Assembly (NCBI RefSeq): GCF_030122805.1
Contig: NZ_CP126080.1
Span: 2,733,001 to 2,797,000 of the forward strand
Direction: 5' to 3'
DNA length: 64,000 bases
Source of the DNA: Mesobacillus sp. AQ2
GTDB lineage: Bacteria > Bacillota > Bacilli > Bacillales > Cytobacillaceae
Shown here: piece by piece, positions 8,688 to 17,468 of the stretch
Layout: each line of letters starts with the position of its first letter
Numbering within the stretch: position 1 is the first letter of the stretch
The notes under the pieces: generated by a model
What the model saw: only the letters and a program-made list of their open reading frames with translations
Database searches by the model: none
Told to the model about the DNA's origin: nothing
Translations under genes and position numbers: made by a program

Positions 8688-8701
8688 TGGAACGCGTTTC
8701 A
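8688..8701 (+). promoter_or_regulatory. Candidate LacI-type operator upstream of the ccpB-like gene
   Basis: TGGAACGCGTTTCA is a 14-bp palindrome with one mismatched pair and an AACGCGTT core, 31 bases before the regulator start. It immediately follows a second perfect dyad, CCATAA-T-TTATGG (8678-8690). LacI-family repressors often bind such GC-centred palindromes next to their own genes. Position between two divergent starts suggests autoregulation (inference). Confidence 0.45.
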
Positions 8702-8731
8702 GGTCAAGAATATTTTTGTGAGGTTTTTTAA

Positions 8732-9706
8732 ATGGCTAATATACGAGAAATTGCCCGACTGGCTGGAGTCTCTGTTTCAACCGTTTCCCGGGTATTGAAT
8801 AACCATCCTTATGTTAGTCCGGAGAAACGGGATGCAGTGTTGGAAACGATGAGAAAGCTGGATTACAGCCCTAATATTAATGCAGTCCACTTATCGCGCG
8901 GCAGGACAAATATGGTAGGAGTCGTACTGCCAACCATTAACCATCCTTATTTTTCGGAGCTGCTCGAAGGTATTGCTGAAGAGGGAATGAATCATAATAT
9001 CCAGCTGGTTATTTTCCAGACAGGCTACCGTGAAGAAAAAGAGTTCGAAGCATTGGAACAATTAAGAGGCCAGCTTATTGACGGAGTCATTTTCGCTTCA
9101 CGGGCAATACCATTTGGAACTTTAATGAATTATAAAGGTGCAGGCCCAATTGTGTTATGTGAAGACTCTGATCAGGAGGAGTTTCCTTCAATATCGATAA
9201 AACATGTTGATGCGTTCAATCTCGGGCTGGACTACTTAATCTTAAAAGGTCATCAAAAAATAGCGATATGCCTGGGAAGGCTTGAAGGGACAAATAGCCG
9301 TAAACGAAAAGATGCTTACGAGAAAAAGATGAAGATGATTGGCGAGGATGTGCGATCAGAGTGGGTCCTTGGTCAATGTTTAATGATAGAAGATGGAAAA
9401 GAAGTGATTGAGCAGTATTTAAAAATGGAGGTAAGGCCGACTGCCTTCATAGTTGGTAATGACCAGGTCGCGACAGGCATGGTGACAGAGGCAAAAAAAT
9501 ATGGAGTTGATATCCCCGGAGAATTGGCCATAATCAGCTTTGATAATCACCCTATTTCAGAAATCATGGACATCACGACAATAAGCATACCCACTAAACA
9601 ATTAGGTACCACCGCCTTCCAAGCATTGCTTAAGCGCTCAGAGAAAAAAGGATTTGCGAAAAAGATCACCCTTCCATTTCAATTAATCGAAAGAGGTTCC
9701 GTTTGA
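8732..9706 (+). CDS. ccpB: LacI-family transcriptional regulator (CcpB-like)
   Basis: A 324-aa regulator. The N-terminal LacI helix-turn-helix and hinge (ANIREIARLAGVSVSTVSRV, residues 2-21, then VLNNHPYVS) are nearly the same as in B. subtilis CcpB. A periplasmic-binding-protein-like ligand domain follows (about 60-320, with FIVGNDQVATGM and AIISFDN). CcpB is a minor carbon catabolite regulator; the ligand-domain match is looser, so the symbol is tentative. GTGAGG precedes the start. Monocistronic and divergent from the 41-aa ORF. Confidence 0.85.
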   Translation: MANIREIARLAGVSVSTVSRVLNNHPYVSPEKRDAVLETMRKLDYSPNINAVHLSRGRTNMVGVVLPTINHPYFSELLEGIAEEGMNHNIQLVIFQTGYREEKEFEALEQLRGQLIDGVIFASRAIPFGTLMNYKGAGPIVLCEDSDQEEFPSISIKHVDAFNLGLDYLILKGHQKIAICLGRLEGTNSRKRKDAYEKKMKMIGEDVRSEWVLGQCLMIEDGKEVIEQYLKMEVRPTAFIVGNDQVATGMVTEAKKYGVDIPGELAIISFDNHPISEIMDITTISIPTKQLGTTAFQALLKRSEKKGFAKKITLPFQLIERGSV

Positions 9707-9720
9707 GGGACGCTATCAAT

Positions 9721-9750
9721 AAAAGAAAAACCTGCCTATATTAGGCAGGT
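9721..9750 (-). terminator. Intrinsic terminator of the MEDS gene
   Basis: An 8-bp perfect stem (CCTGCCTA/TAGGCAGG, 9731-9738 with 9742-9749). On the minus strand it runs into a T-rich tract. It sits six bases beyond the stop codon. Confidence 0.8.
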
Positions 9751-9756
9751 GATGTA

Positions 9757-10326
9757 TTAGTTTATACTGCTTTTACGTTCTATAAGGTCTATGTTGTCAT
9801 CGGTCATATGATAATCATGGCAATCCATAAGTATCTTTTCAAGTGAGTCTGGTACCCTCTCGAAATCATAGGCGCAGATTGTAATCAGCTTTGTATCCTT
9901 AAGCATGATATCAGCTTCTCTTTCATATTCGCCAAGATTCTGGAAGATTTCATCCTGATCTCTCCATTCTACATGGGCCCAAGTCTGGATGGGAATATTT
10001 TTTTCCAGGAATGGTTCAATCATATTTTCCAGATAACTTAAAATCGTTTCTTTATGGAAGTTGCCTCGATAGCAGTAGAAATCGTAATTATTAAGGGTAT
10101 GGATCATATCTCTCTGCGTCTCATCAAATTCAGATTTGATCCTTTTCTGGATTTCAGGCATAAACCGGTCATTTTCAATAATCATGACATGGTTGCCAAG
10201 TGCAATCGCAGCATTTAAATAGACAAAAAGATTACTAATATATTTATGATCATCCCTGAATGAATAAAAGATATGGGCACCGGTTTCTTCCGCTGATGAA
10301 ATCAGGTTTAGGATTTTATTGTGCAT
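9757..10326 (-). CDS. Stand-alone MEDS domain protein
   Basis: A 189-aa soluble protein resembling the MEDS (DcmR sensory) domain: GAHIFYSFRDDHKYISNLFVYLNAAIALGN at the start, then VMIIENDR and a TICAYDFERVPDS segment near the C-terminus, as in RecA-like MEDS folds. In other bacteria MEDS domains sense small organic molecules and are fused to kinases or regulators. Here no output domain is attached, so a partner would be needed. The ATG at 10326 is preceded by AGGAGG at a slightly long distance (12 bases). Confidence 0.7.
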   Translation of the reverse strand: MHNKILNLISSAEETGAHIFYSFRDDHKYISNLFVYLNAAIALGNHVMIIENDRFMPEIQKRIKSEFDETQRDMIHTLNNYDFYCYRGNFHKETILSYLENMIEPFLEKNIPIQTWAHVEWRDQDEIFQNLGEYEREADIMLKDTKLITICAYDFERVPDSLEKILMDCHDYHMTDDNIDLIERKSSIN

Positions 10327-10516
10327 TGTTATCAGTCTCCTCCTGAATTCAAGGGAAACAAACAATGAATTCACATATTCAAACTATAACCTTTATTATA
10401 TCATACTTCCTTCCTTTAATCGATTAAACGTGTTTTTCATTTTAATGGCTGATCCATTTTCCACATCAAGCATCCGCCATATTCATGAACATTTACTATA
10501 TAAAATAAATTGGTGT

Positions 10517-11515
10517 TTATTTTACAGCATTGGCTGCCAATTTGACCGCTTTTCCATTAAGACTAGATAAAGCCTCTTTATATTCAGCTTCTAATTGTTT
10601 GATAATCTCAGATGCAGGCTGAATTTCATTGATGGCCCCAACTCCCTGCCCCGCTGACCAAATGTCTTTCCACGCCTTGGCATTGGTCTCCCTCTGCATG
10701 GAATCAAAATTGACACTTTCCTTTTTCTTAAGTGTTTCTGGATTTAATCCAGCTTTCACAATGCTTGGCATTAGCATGTTGGCCTTTACACCTGAAAAAG
10801 CATCTGTAAGGATAAGGTCTTCTTGTGTTGCGTCAACTACCATCTTCTTGTATTCGTCATTTGCCATACTTTCCTCTGCTACAATGAATCTTGTTCCCAT
10901 ATAGGCAAGATCCGCTCCTGCGGCCTGGGCAGCAAGGATCGATTTTCCTGTAGTAATAGATCCAGCCAGCACAATGATTCCATCCCAGAAGGTCCTGACA
11001 GAATCCACAAAAGCAAAGCTGTTCAATTCTCCAGCATGCCCTCCAGCCCCATTGGCAACAAGAATGAGGCCATCTACTCCGGTCTCTGCCGCTTTCCTGG
11101 CAAACTTCACATCACTCACATCAGAAAACACTAATCCGCCATATTCGTGGACAATTTCCACTACTTTCCTTGGGCTTCCCAGAGAGGTGATGACGAGCTG
11201 CGGCTTATGCTTTTTTAATAATGCAAGCTCTTCGTCAAGACGGCTGTATGTACTATGCACGACCATATTCATTGCCCATGGTGCGATTTTCCGTTCGGGT
11301 TCATGAGTTCTCACATCTGCTAAATCTTCATTCAGCTTGCCCATCCACTCATCAAGTACCTCGATTGGCCTGGCATTAGGGGCTGGAAACGATCCAATCA
11401 CTCCGTTTTTGCAGCATGCGCTCACAAGGTCAGGCCCGGAAACAAGGAACATCGGTGCTGCTATAGCTGGTACTGTCAGTTGATCCCACCAGCTTTCAGG
11501 AACCACTTTACTCAT
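10517..11515 (-). CDS. NAD(P)H-dependent flavin oxidoreductase, nitronate monooxygenase family
   Basis: A 332-aa TIM-barrel FMN enzyme of the NPD (2-nitropropane dioxygenase-like) family. Motifs: the opening VPAIAAPMFLVSGPDLVSA, GLILVANGAGGHAGELN (the glycine/His region common to the family, about 150-166), IIVLAGSITTG and AQAAGADLAYMGTRFIVAEES (phosphate-binding loop). Such enzymes oxidise nitronates, or act as quinone or other flavin reductases, so the substrate is not settled. AAAGGATG precedes the start. It stands alone. Confidence 0.9.
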   Translation of the reverse strand: MSKVVPESWWDQLTVPAIAAPMFLVSGPDLVSACCKNGVIGSFPAPNARPIEVLDEWMGKLNEDLADVRTHEPERKIAPWAMNMVVHSTYSRLDEELALLKKHKPQLVITSLGSPRKVVEIVHEYGGLVFSDVSDVKFARKAAETGVDGLILVANGAGGHAGELNSFAFVDSVRTFWDGIIVLAGSITTGKSILAAQAAGADLAYMGTRFIVAEESMANDEYKKMVVDATQEDLILTDAFSGVKANMLMPSIVKAGLNPETLKKKESVNFDSMQRETNAKAWKDIWSAGQGVGAINEIQPASEIIKQLEAEYKEALSSLNGKAVKLAANAVK

Positions 11516-11631
11516 ATTATCATCCTTTCTCTACATGTCAAAATTTTCTGAATATCTATATCATAATTTAATACACTTAATAATTCAACAAAGACAAGTA
11601 ATTTATTATATTAAAAAAAGAATCCGCCACC

Positions 11632-11820
11632 TTAATGTGAAGGATCCTTTCGATACTTTTTCAGTGTGCCTTTCATACTATTTCGGATTCTAATAAACAT
11701 TGATTCATGATCTTCTTCCGGATTTTTTAAATAATGCCGCCAAATGAACTGACTGATCTCTTCTATTAACAGCAATAATACAATTGGCAGAATCAAATAC
11801 CATATCCACGTCCACATCAT
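11632..11820 (-). CDS. Small single-TM protein, unrecognised
   Basis: A 62-aa protein with one N-terminal membrane helix (residues 3-20) and a basic C-terminal half (KGTLKKYRKDPSH) expected in the cytosol. No family recognised. Its stop codon overlaps an imperfect hairpin followed on the minus strand by seven T residues, so it is probably terminated there. Confidence 0.6.
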   Translation of the reverse strand: MMWTWIWYLILPIVLLLLIEEISQFIWRHYLKNPEEDHESMFIRIRNSMKGTLKKYRKDPSH

Positions 11821-11941
11821 TCAGGCTCCTTTCGAACAGATATATTATCCTATTCAATTCTTTACCTCAACATGTGTAAGAGTTAAACATTGACAGTATT
11901 GATGGAAAAAAGGATCATCGCCGAAGGAAGATTTTCATTCC

Positions 11942-12556
11942 TTACCTTAGTCTCTCAAGGATATCTTCGCGGTGAATATAAATGATTGCCATTACGAGAA
12001 ATCCGCTAATCATGATAACTGCAGTGTCTGTTCCAAGAAAATAAAAGCTGATTGGGATCAATAGAAAAGAACCAAGTCCGGCAAACGTAAAACTTTTTAA
12101 AAACGGATAGAGTAATAGGAAGCCGCCGATGATGACCAGTGCAGTAAACGGTTCAAAAGCGATCATCCCGCCGATGAAAGTGGAGATTCCCATCCCGCCT
12201 TTAAATTTCAAAGTAATGGGTTTTACATGGCCTAAGATTGCAAATCCTAACCCTCCGAGTACTAAATCTGATGAAAATCCAAAGTAATGGCCTGCGATAA
12301 TGACAAGCGCCCCTTTTAGGGCATCTCCAATAAATGTTAAGATGAATGACAACTTCCCATTTACCCGGCCGGCATTGCGTGCCCCTACATTTCGGCTGCC
12401 TTCAGTCCTTATATCCTTTTTTCCCAGCAGCTTTACTACAACAAATCCTGCCATCAAGCTTCCCAGCAAGTATGAACATACAAAAAAAGTAATTATAGCC
12501 AAAATAGACACAACCTGTCTTAAATTATTATTAAAGTTTATTCGGTAAAAAGACAT
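11942..12556 (-). CDS. PlsY-like glycerol-3-phosphate acyltransferase family protein (divergent)
   Basis: A 204-aa membrane protein with at least five helices, related to PlsY, which acylates glycerol-3-phosphate from acyl-phosphate. The three PlsY signatures are recognisable but altered: GSRNVGARNAGRVNG where GSGNxGATN is usual, GDALKG retained, and KGGMGIST where KGGKGVAT is usual. Loss of the lysine in the third motif suggests a changed activity. It is probably an accessory paralogue of a canonical plsY elsewhere. AAAGGA lies close before the ATG. Confidence 0.8.
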   Translation of the reverse strand: MSFYRINFNNNLRQVVSILAIITFFVCSYLLGSLMAGFVVVKLLGKKDIRTEGSRNVGARNAGRVNGKLSFILTFIGDALKGALVIIAGHYFGFSSDLVLGGLGFAILGHVKPITLKFKGGMGISTFIGGMIAFEPFTALVIIGGFLLLYPFLKSFTFAGLGSFLLIPISFYFLGTDTAVIMISGFLVMAIIYIHREDILERLR

Positions 12557-12580
12557 AAATTCCTTTAACTGAAACCATTA

Positions 12581-12605
12581 GAAAAAGGAGCCTTTGACCG
12601 GCTCC
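12581..12605 (-). terminator. Intrinsic terminator of the MFS gene
   Basis: A 6-bp GC-rich stem (GGAGCC/GGCTCC) with a 7-base loop and TTTTT on the minus strand, four bases past the stop codon. Confidence 0.65.
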
Positions 12606-12608
12606 CTT

Positions 12609-13862
12609 CTAAGATTTCTGAACAGACACGAGAGTGCCCCTGAAGTATTGCTGCTTCCTCATATAATAGTAGAAGACTAAAAAAACAGCACCGCTGACTA
12701 GACGCATACCGGCAGCAAGATTCATAGCAGTATTGATTGAACTAAACTGCAGCAAAAATACCCCAACTTGCGGAGCGACAAAACCGATAATAGCTAAAAT
12801 GATATTATATTGCGCAATGAAGCTGCTGCGATTTTCCTCCAATGTAACTTCAAGAAGTTGATTGAATAGCAAAAGCACAGTTCCGGAAACAAACAAGCCT
12901 GAAGTGAAATTCACAAATGTCAAATAGTACATATTCGTCGAAAGGATCGTTAAAAAAGGTGCGGTCGCCATGCCTGCCGCTGTAAATGCAAGCATTTTGG
13001 CATTGCTGTGCTTATCAGCCATCCTACCCCACCATTTGAAGCTGATGATTTGTCCTACCTGGTTCGCCACTGTGATAATGCTGATCCAAAACCCAGACAT
13101 ATGCGCAATTTTAATATTATAAATATTGAACAGCGGCCAAGCCAGCTGCCAGGCAAAGTTGAAGAATAATCCGCAGATCAGAAAATAGATGAATGGTTTA
13201 TGTTTATAAGCGTCCCAGCCGAAATTCACCCGTTTCAATTCTTTTTTCACTTCTTTTTTAGGTTCTATATGTTTATTCAAATAAAACACTTCCACGACAC
13301 CGAAGAAGAATGCCAGAACAAACAGTATCTGATATGGCATAGGATTCGCTTTGTCAAACCACTGAAGCCCAATACCAATCATCAATGTGGTGAACATGCC
13401 AGCAATGGTCAGAATCCTGTTCCTCTCACTGAAAAAACCGCTCCTCCTGCTATCAGAAATAAGATCGCCAATAAATGACTGCCAACTGAGCATCGCAAAT
13501 GAACCAGGAAGATTCATAAGGCCGATTAAAATAACAAACGTCCATGCCCTGTACTCCTGAGGCAGGTAAATGACAAGGAACATCGCAAGCAAAAAGAAGC
13601 GAGTAAATAAGATTGAAAGGCCAGTGAACCTCTTCTTTTCCTGAAGCCGGCTCATGATTGCAGTCCCGAGGATCATGGCGAACATCCCTACGATTTGCGG
13701 AAGCGAACTAATTAAACCTACTTGGTAATTCGTTGCACCAAGGACACCGATCGCGAAAAGAGCAAAATAATTATTGCTCATGCTGGTTACAATTGTTGAA
13801 GCAACACCATTTAAGATACTATTTTTTTCATTCCGGAGTGCCTGTTCAGAAGGACTTTGCAT
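12609..13862 (-). CDS. MFS transporter
   Basis: A 417-aa major facilitator with 12 predicted helices and a charged loop after helix six (KHIEPKKEVKKELKRVNFGW). MFS-type loop residues such as GTAIMSRLQEKKRFTGL follow helix two. It is probably an exporter, but substrate cannot be inferred. The ATG at 13862 is preferred because AAAGAGGAAG lies just upstream; a TTG at 13889 would be nine codons earlier. Transcribed alone. Confidence 0.85.
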   Translation of the reverse strand: MQSPSEQALRNEKNSILNGVASTIVTSMSNNYFALFAIGVLGATNYQVGLISSLPQIVGMFAMILGTAIMSRLQEKKRFTGLSILFTRFFLLAMFLVIYLPQEYRAWTFVILIGLMNLPGSFAMLSWQSFIGDLISDSRRSGFFSERNRILTIAGMFTTLMIGIGLQWFDKANPMPYQILFVLAFFFGVVEVFYLNKHIEPKKEVKKELKRVNFGWDAYKHKPFIYFLICGLFFNFAWQLAWPLFNIYNIKIAHMSGFWISIITVANQVGQIISFKWWGRMADKHSNAKMLAFTAAGMATAPFLTILSTNMYYLTFVNFTSGLFVSGTVLLLFNQLLEVTLEENRSSFIAQYNIILAIIGFVAPQVGVFLLQFSSINTAMNLAAGMRLVSGAVFLVFYYYMRKQQYFRGTLVSVQKS

Positions 13863-14006
13863 ATCTTCTTCCTCTTTCAAATGATTCAAATTATTTTGTA
13901 AATCGAAATATCCACCTAATTTTACTCCTTCTGTTTTTTACTGGCAATAAGAATTTTATCCATTATTTAAACAAAGATTATTCTGAGAATTTCTTTCTTG
14001 AGGCAT

Positions 14007-14032
14007 GAAAAAAAGGAGCATAAGGCTCCTTT
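14007..14032 (-). terminator. Intrinsic terminator of the 77-aa gene
   Basis: An 8-bp stem (AAAGGAGC/GCTCCTTT, 14012-14019 with 14025-14032) with a T run on the minus strand. Confidence 0.75.
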
Positions 14033-14036
14033 GCGA

Positions 14037-14270
14037 TTAAACGTTATTCAAGACCAATTTCAATCTGTTGTTACGCTCTTCTTTTTCTTTTTCGTTCGCA
14101 AGGTCATACTTTTTAAGGAGATGGAACACTTCGTTCAGGATATCCTGGGTATGTTCTTCCTCCAGAAAATTGCTGAATGAGGCTTGGATTTCCTGCGGCA
14201 GGAACTCCTTCTGTGACTCGTACTTTTTTTGGACATCTTCCTTGCTATGGTCAATTTTGCATTCTCCCAT
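14037..14270 (-). CDS. Small acidic cytosolic protein, unrecognised
   Basis: A 77-aa, very charged, mainly helical protein (IDHSKEDVQKKYESQKEFLP at 6-25, NEKEKEERNNRLKLVLNNV at the end). It has no membrane segment and one Cys near the start. AAGGAGGG lies eight bases before the ATG and a terminator follows, so it is very likely a real monocistronic gene. No family recognised. Confidence 0.65.
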   Translation of the reverse strand: MGECKIDHSKEDVQKKYESQKEFLPQEIQASFSNFLEEEHTQDILNEVFHLLKKYDLANEKEKEERNNRLKLVLNNV

Positions 14271-14391
14271 ATCAAAAATCCCTCCTTACAATGGATACTG
14301 TTAGCATAACAGACTCTCAATTGCATCTTCAATTCACTTAATTAATTGTTTGGATTCCTTTATTAATCCTGATGAATATTCCAAACCTGAC

Positions 14392-15120
14392 TCATCCAAA
14401 TTTAATCGTTAGATACAGCATTGAAATCAATCCGAGGATAAAAGAATATGTTGGAAACTTTATATGCTTCTCCTGGCTTTCTGGTATCAGTTCCTTATAT
14501 ATAACAAAAAGCATCGCCCCAGCTGCAAAACTTAAACCGTATGGTACCAGCCCATCAACATCTGCTGCAAGAAAATACCCGATTACCGCTGTTACAATTT
14601 CTACAGCCCCTGTAAAGGTAGCAATTAAAAGCGATTTCAGTTTCGACATATTCTGATGTATTAAATAGATCCCTACGAGGAATCCCTCAGGTGCATTCTG
14701 CAGGCCAATAGCAAAGGCTATGATAGCACCAAGATTATCCTCACCGGATCCGTAACTGACACCGACTGATAAACCTTCGGGCAAGTTATGAAGTGTGATC
14801 GCCGTAACAATCAATAATGTTTTACGATCAACACCTGATAAAAATTTAATGTCACTAGTATCAAGATCTTCCGATTTTGAGTTGATGAAATTCAGAACAA
14901 ATGTCCCTAGCAGCATACCAACGCTTAACACCCAGATATTCGATGCTTTTAAAGACTCGGGTATCAAGCTGAATGTTGTCGCTGCCATCATAATGCCTGA
15001 TGCATAACCAAGAAGAAGTGACTTCACTCTGGAAGAGACATTATTTAAGAATAAAACTGGTATTGCTCCCAAACCCGTTGCCATCGCGGAGATGACCATG
15101 CCCAAAAAAGCTTCAGCCAT
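14392..15120 (-). CDS. ZIP family metal transporter (ZupT/GufA-like)
   Basis: A 242-aa metal importer of the ZIP family with eight predicted helices. The metal-site signatures are HNLPEG in helix four (about residue 110), QNAPEG in helix five and ELIPES near the end. Members carry Zn2+, Fe2+ or Mn2+ into the cytosol. The start is uncertain: AGGAGG is 14 bases before the ATG at 15120 but only two bases before a TTG at 15132. No adjacent metal regulator. Confidence 0.88.
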   Translation of the reverse strand: MAEAFLGMVISAMATGLGAIPVLFLNNVSSRVKSLLLGYASGIMMAATTFSLIPESLKASNIWVLSVGMLLGTFVLNFINSKSEDLDTSDIKFLSGVDRKTLLIVTAITLHNLPEGLSVGVSYGSGEDNLGAIIAFAIGLQNAPEGFLVGIYLIHQNMSKLKSLLIATFTGAVEIVTAVIGYFLAADVDGLVPYGLSFAAGAMLFVIYKELIPESQEKHIKFPTYSFILGLISMLYLTIKFG

Positions 15121-15211
15121 AATTTTTTCCAATGCCTCCTATTTTACAAAAGTAAAATACTATTTCCCTTAAATAGGGAAATTACACTTGGAAAAATTAT
15201 TCTTTGTATTT

Positions 15212-15595
15212 TCATGGTGCGACTAATTCTACTTTTATCCGATCTGGATCTTCGAAAAAGACTGCATAATGTCCATTCCCACCAGCAAAAGGGTGCCTGT
15301 CTTGATATAGGATTGGGATGTTTTTTTCCTTGAGCTTCTCTGTCATCCAATTTACTTGTTCCCTTGAACTTGCATGGAAAGCAAGATGGTTCAGGCCTAC
15401 TCTGGAACGATGATAACCTGATTTAATAAATTGATCCTCTGTCTGTACAAAGACCAGATAAGTCGACTGGTATTTCCAGCTGATTCCCCGATCCCATTTT
15501 TGATGGACTTCGTATCCTAATTCGCTTAAAAACCAGTCCCAAAACGCAATTGTTTGATTAAGGTCCGTTACATTGATTTCGACATGATGCAACAT
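15212..15595 (-). CDS. VOC superfamily (glyoxalase/dioxygenase-like) protein
   Basis: A 127-aa protein with two beta-alpha-beta-beta-beta modules. Likely metal ligands are His at the start (MLHHVEINV), His in LNHLAFHA and Glu in IKVELVAP. VOC proteins include glyoxalases, fosfomycin-resistance thiol transferases and ring-cleavage enzymes, and nothing here decides between them. The ATG at 15595 follows AAGGGGGAG. Divergent from the gene at 15685. Confidence 0.8.
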   Translation of the reverse strand: MLHHVEINVTDLNQTIAFWDWFLSELGYEVHQKWDRGISWKYQSTYLVFVQTEDQFIKSGYHRSRVGLNHLAFHASSREQVNWMTEKLKEKNIPILYQDRHPFAGGNGHYAVFFEDPDRIKVELVAP

Positions 15596-15684
15596 CTGGT
15601 TTCTCCCCCTTTCCAATACCGCCTTTTGTATCGGGAACCTTTTAATTGGAAACAATATCATAAAATGATAAAGGACGTCATGTT

Positions 15685-16197
15685 ATGTATCTGGTTGTAA
15701 CCGTAGCTATATTCCTTATTTTAGGCTATTTTGTCGTTGACTGGAAACGTTGGCGGGATTTCTATCCGACAATACAATATTATATAATATGCAATTTAAT
15801 GTATAACTTTATTTTCTTTAACCATACCTTGTGGGCATACAATCCAAGGACTCCATGGCTGAATCACACGGTTATAGATTTGGTTTTCAGTTTAATCATC
15901 ATCCCGATCATCATTATGATCTATCTGGAACATATCCCTGCGGTATTTATAAAGAAACTGCTTTATTGGACAGGATGGGTTGTGCTGTTTACTGTCATCG
16001 AGTATTTTTTTCAGAAAATGGACTTATTTATTTATCGTAATGGATGGAAAATCATGGATTCAGCACTCTTCAACGGGATAATGTTCACTGTGCTTTGGGT
16101 TCATTATAAACGTCCTTTAGCAGGCATATTGATCTCGATTCCCATCATTATCCTTCTGCTCTATTTCCACCACCCAACATTCATGGATTTAAAATAA
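15685..16197 (+). CDS. CBO0543-family membrane protein
   Basis: A 170-aa integral membrane protein with about five helices. The family hallmark is a basic-aromatic loop after the first helix (WKRWRDFYPTIQYY). A WK or WR motif and HYKRPLAGIL near the end complete it. Function is unknown. A clear relative lies at 31067-31570 (KWQRWREFLPTFYY, HYKKPLNALF). No operon partner. Confidence 0.75.
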   Translation: MYLVVTVAIFLILGYFVVDWKRWRDFYPTIQYYIICNLMYNFIFFNHTLWAYNPRTPWLNHTVIDLVFSLIIIPIIIMIYLEHIPAVFIKKLLYWTGWVVLFTVIEYFFQKMDLFIYRNGWKIMDSALFNGIMFTVLWVHYKRPLAGILISIPIIILLLYFHHPTFMDLK

Positions 16198-16293
16198 TTA
16201 AGATTCTCAGCCTTTAGCTTTGCTTCCTGTTCGCTTTTGTTAATATAATAATGAAAAGTGATTAAAGACGAAACTTTCATTCAGGGAGATTTT

Positions 16294-17244
16294 ATGATAC
16301 GTACAATTTCTGTTAGTCATTCTGACCAGATTCAAACTGGCCGAAGTATAGAGAAAATTTTATCAGAAAATGACAAATGGTATTGGATTGATTTCAATGC
16401 ACCGACAGAAGAAGAAATTGAATTTTTAAGAGAGCCTCTTAAATTCCATCCATTATCGATTGAAGATTGTATCCATACCTTGCAAAGACCTAAACTGGAT
16501 TACTATGATGATTATCATTTTTTTGTTTTTCAGGCATTGAATCCAGAAACCATGCACAAGGAAGAGGTCGACCTATTCTTGGGCCCCAACTATATCATCA
16601 CTTTCCATAGTGACAACACACGTGAAGTTGAAGATGTCTGGATGAGATTGGAGCTTTCCAAGACACCAGCAGAATGGAATCCCTCTATTGTCCTTTATCA
16701 TGTTTTGGATAAAATAGTTGATAACTATTTTCCGCATGTCTATCGCATCGAGGATTTGTTGAACGAAATAGACGAAAATTCAGCAGACCGGTCAATGGAA
16801 GAATTGCTCGAGGACCTATTCGACACAAGGCATGAGCTCCTATCACTCCGTCATACCATCACCCCTATGAGAGATCTGGCATACAGAATGATCAACTCTC
16901 ATCGTCTCTCTGGTGTTCTTGAGCAAAAAGAATATTTTGCGGACATCCATGACCATTTATTAAGATTGGCTGAAAAGGTTGAAGCCAGCCGTGAGTTGAC
17001 AACAGATATTCGTGATAGCTATTTATCGATGAACGCTCATGAAACGAACCGGGTGATGAAAGTACTCACTGTGATCACAACCATTTTCATGCCTCTTACC
17101 TTCATAGCCGGAATTTACGGAATGAACTTTGAGAAAATGCCAGAACTTTCTTGGAAGTTCGGTTATTTTGGAGCTTTATTCGCCATGTTCATCATTGGAA
17201 TAGCCATGTTTCTCTGGTTCAGAAAAAAAGGCTGGTTTAAATAA
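16294..17244 (+). CDS. corA: CorA-type magnesium/cobalt transporter
   Basis: A 316-aa CorA channel: a cytosolic N-terminal domain, a long helical stalk, then two C-terminal membrane helices joined by the selectivity motif YGMNFEKMPE. CorA forms pentamers that let Mg2+ enter. The ATG at 16294 has AGGGAGA just upstream; an earlier in-frame ATG has none. A strong terminator follows. A second CorA paralogue lies at 18755-19693 on the other strand. Confidence 0.93.
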   Translation: MIRTISVSHSDQIQTGRSIEKILSENDKWYWIDFNAPTEEEIEFLREPLKFHPLSIEDCIHTLQRPKLDYYDDYHFFVFQALNPETMHKEEVDLFLGPNYIITFHSDNTREVEDVWMRLELSKTPAEWNPSIVLYHVLDKIVDNYFPHVYRIEDLLNEIDENSADRSMEELLEDLFDTRHELLSLRHTITPMRDLAYRMINSHRLSGVLEQKEYFADIHDHLLRLAEKVEASRELTTDIRDSYLSMNAHETNRVMKVLTVITTIFMPLTFIAGIYGMNFEKMPELSWKFGYFGALFAMFIIGIAMFLWFRKKGWFK

Positions 17245-17253
17245 AGTGCCTAT

Positions 17254-17294
17254 GCAAGAGACCATTGAAGTGTTTTCAATGGTCTCTTGCTTTT
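17254..17294 (+). terminator. Strong intrinsic terminator of corA
   Basis: A perfect 16-bp stem (17254-17269 with 17275-17290) with a 5-base loop, followed by TTTT. Confidence 0.9.
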
Positions 17295-17468
17295 CTATTC
17301 TTCATCTTTATCAAGCCTGATAAAATCCTCCACAAGGCATTTACTGCTTATAATAAGTCCAGACAGGAAACAAGCAATAGTGGTCTCATAAGTTAAATAA
17401 TGAAAAGACAAAAGCGTAGAGCAAACCGTCAAAAGCAACCAAAGGTATTTTTCCCGATGCTCAGCCAT
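17295..17468 (-). CDS. Small two-TM ORF coupled to the SpoIIP paralogue
   Basis: A 57-codon ORF whose ATG overlaps the last eight bases of the spoIIP-like gene, an arrangement typical of translational coupling. The product has two short hydrophobic stretches (about 8-24 and 31-45), three Cys and an acidic tail (DKDEE). GAGG lies close upstream. It stops right at the corA terminator. No family recognised; the overlap is the main argument that it is translated. Confidence 0.5.
   Translation of the reverse strand: MAEHREKYLWLLLTVCSTLLSFHYLTYETTIACFLSGLIISSKCLVEDFIRLDKDEE

Noticed and set aside
16198..16293. Riboswitch ahead of the first corA
   Set aside because: The leader is under 100 bases and shows no notable hairpin.
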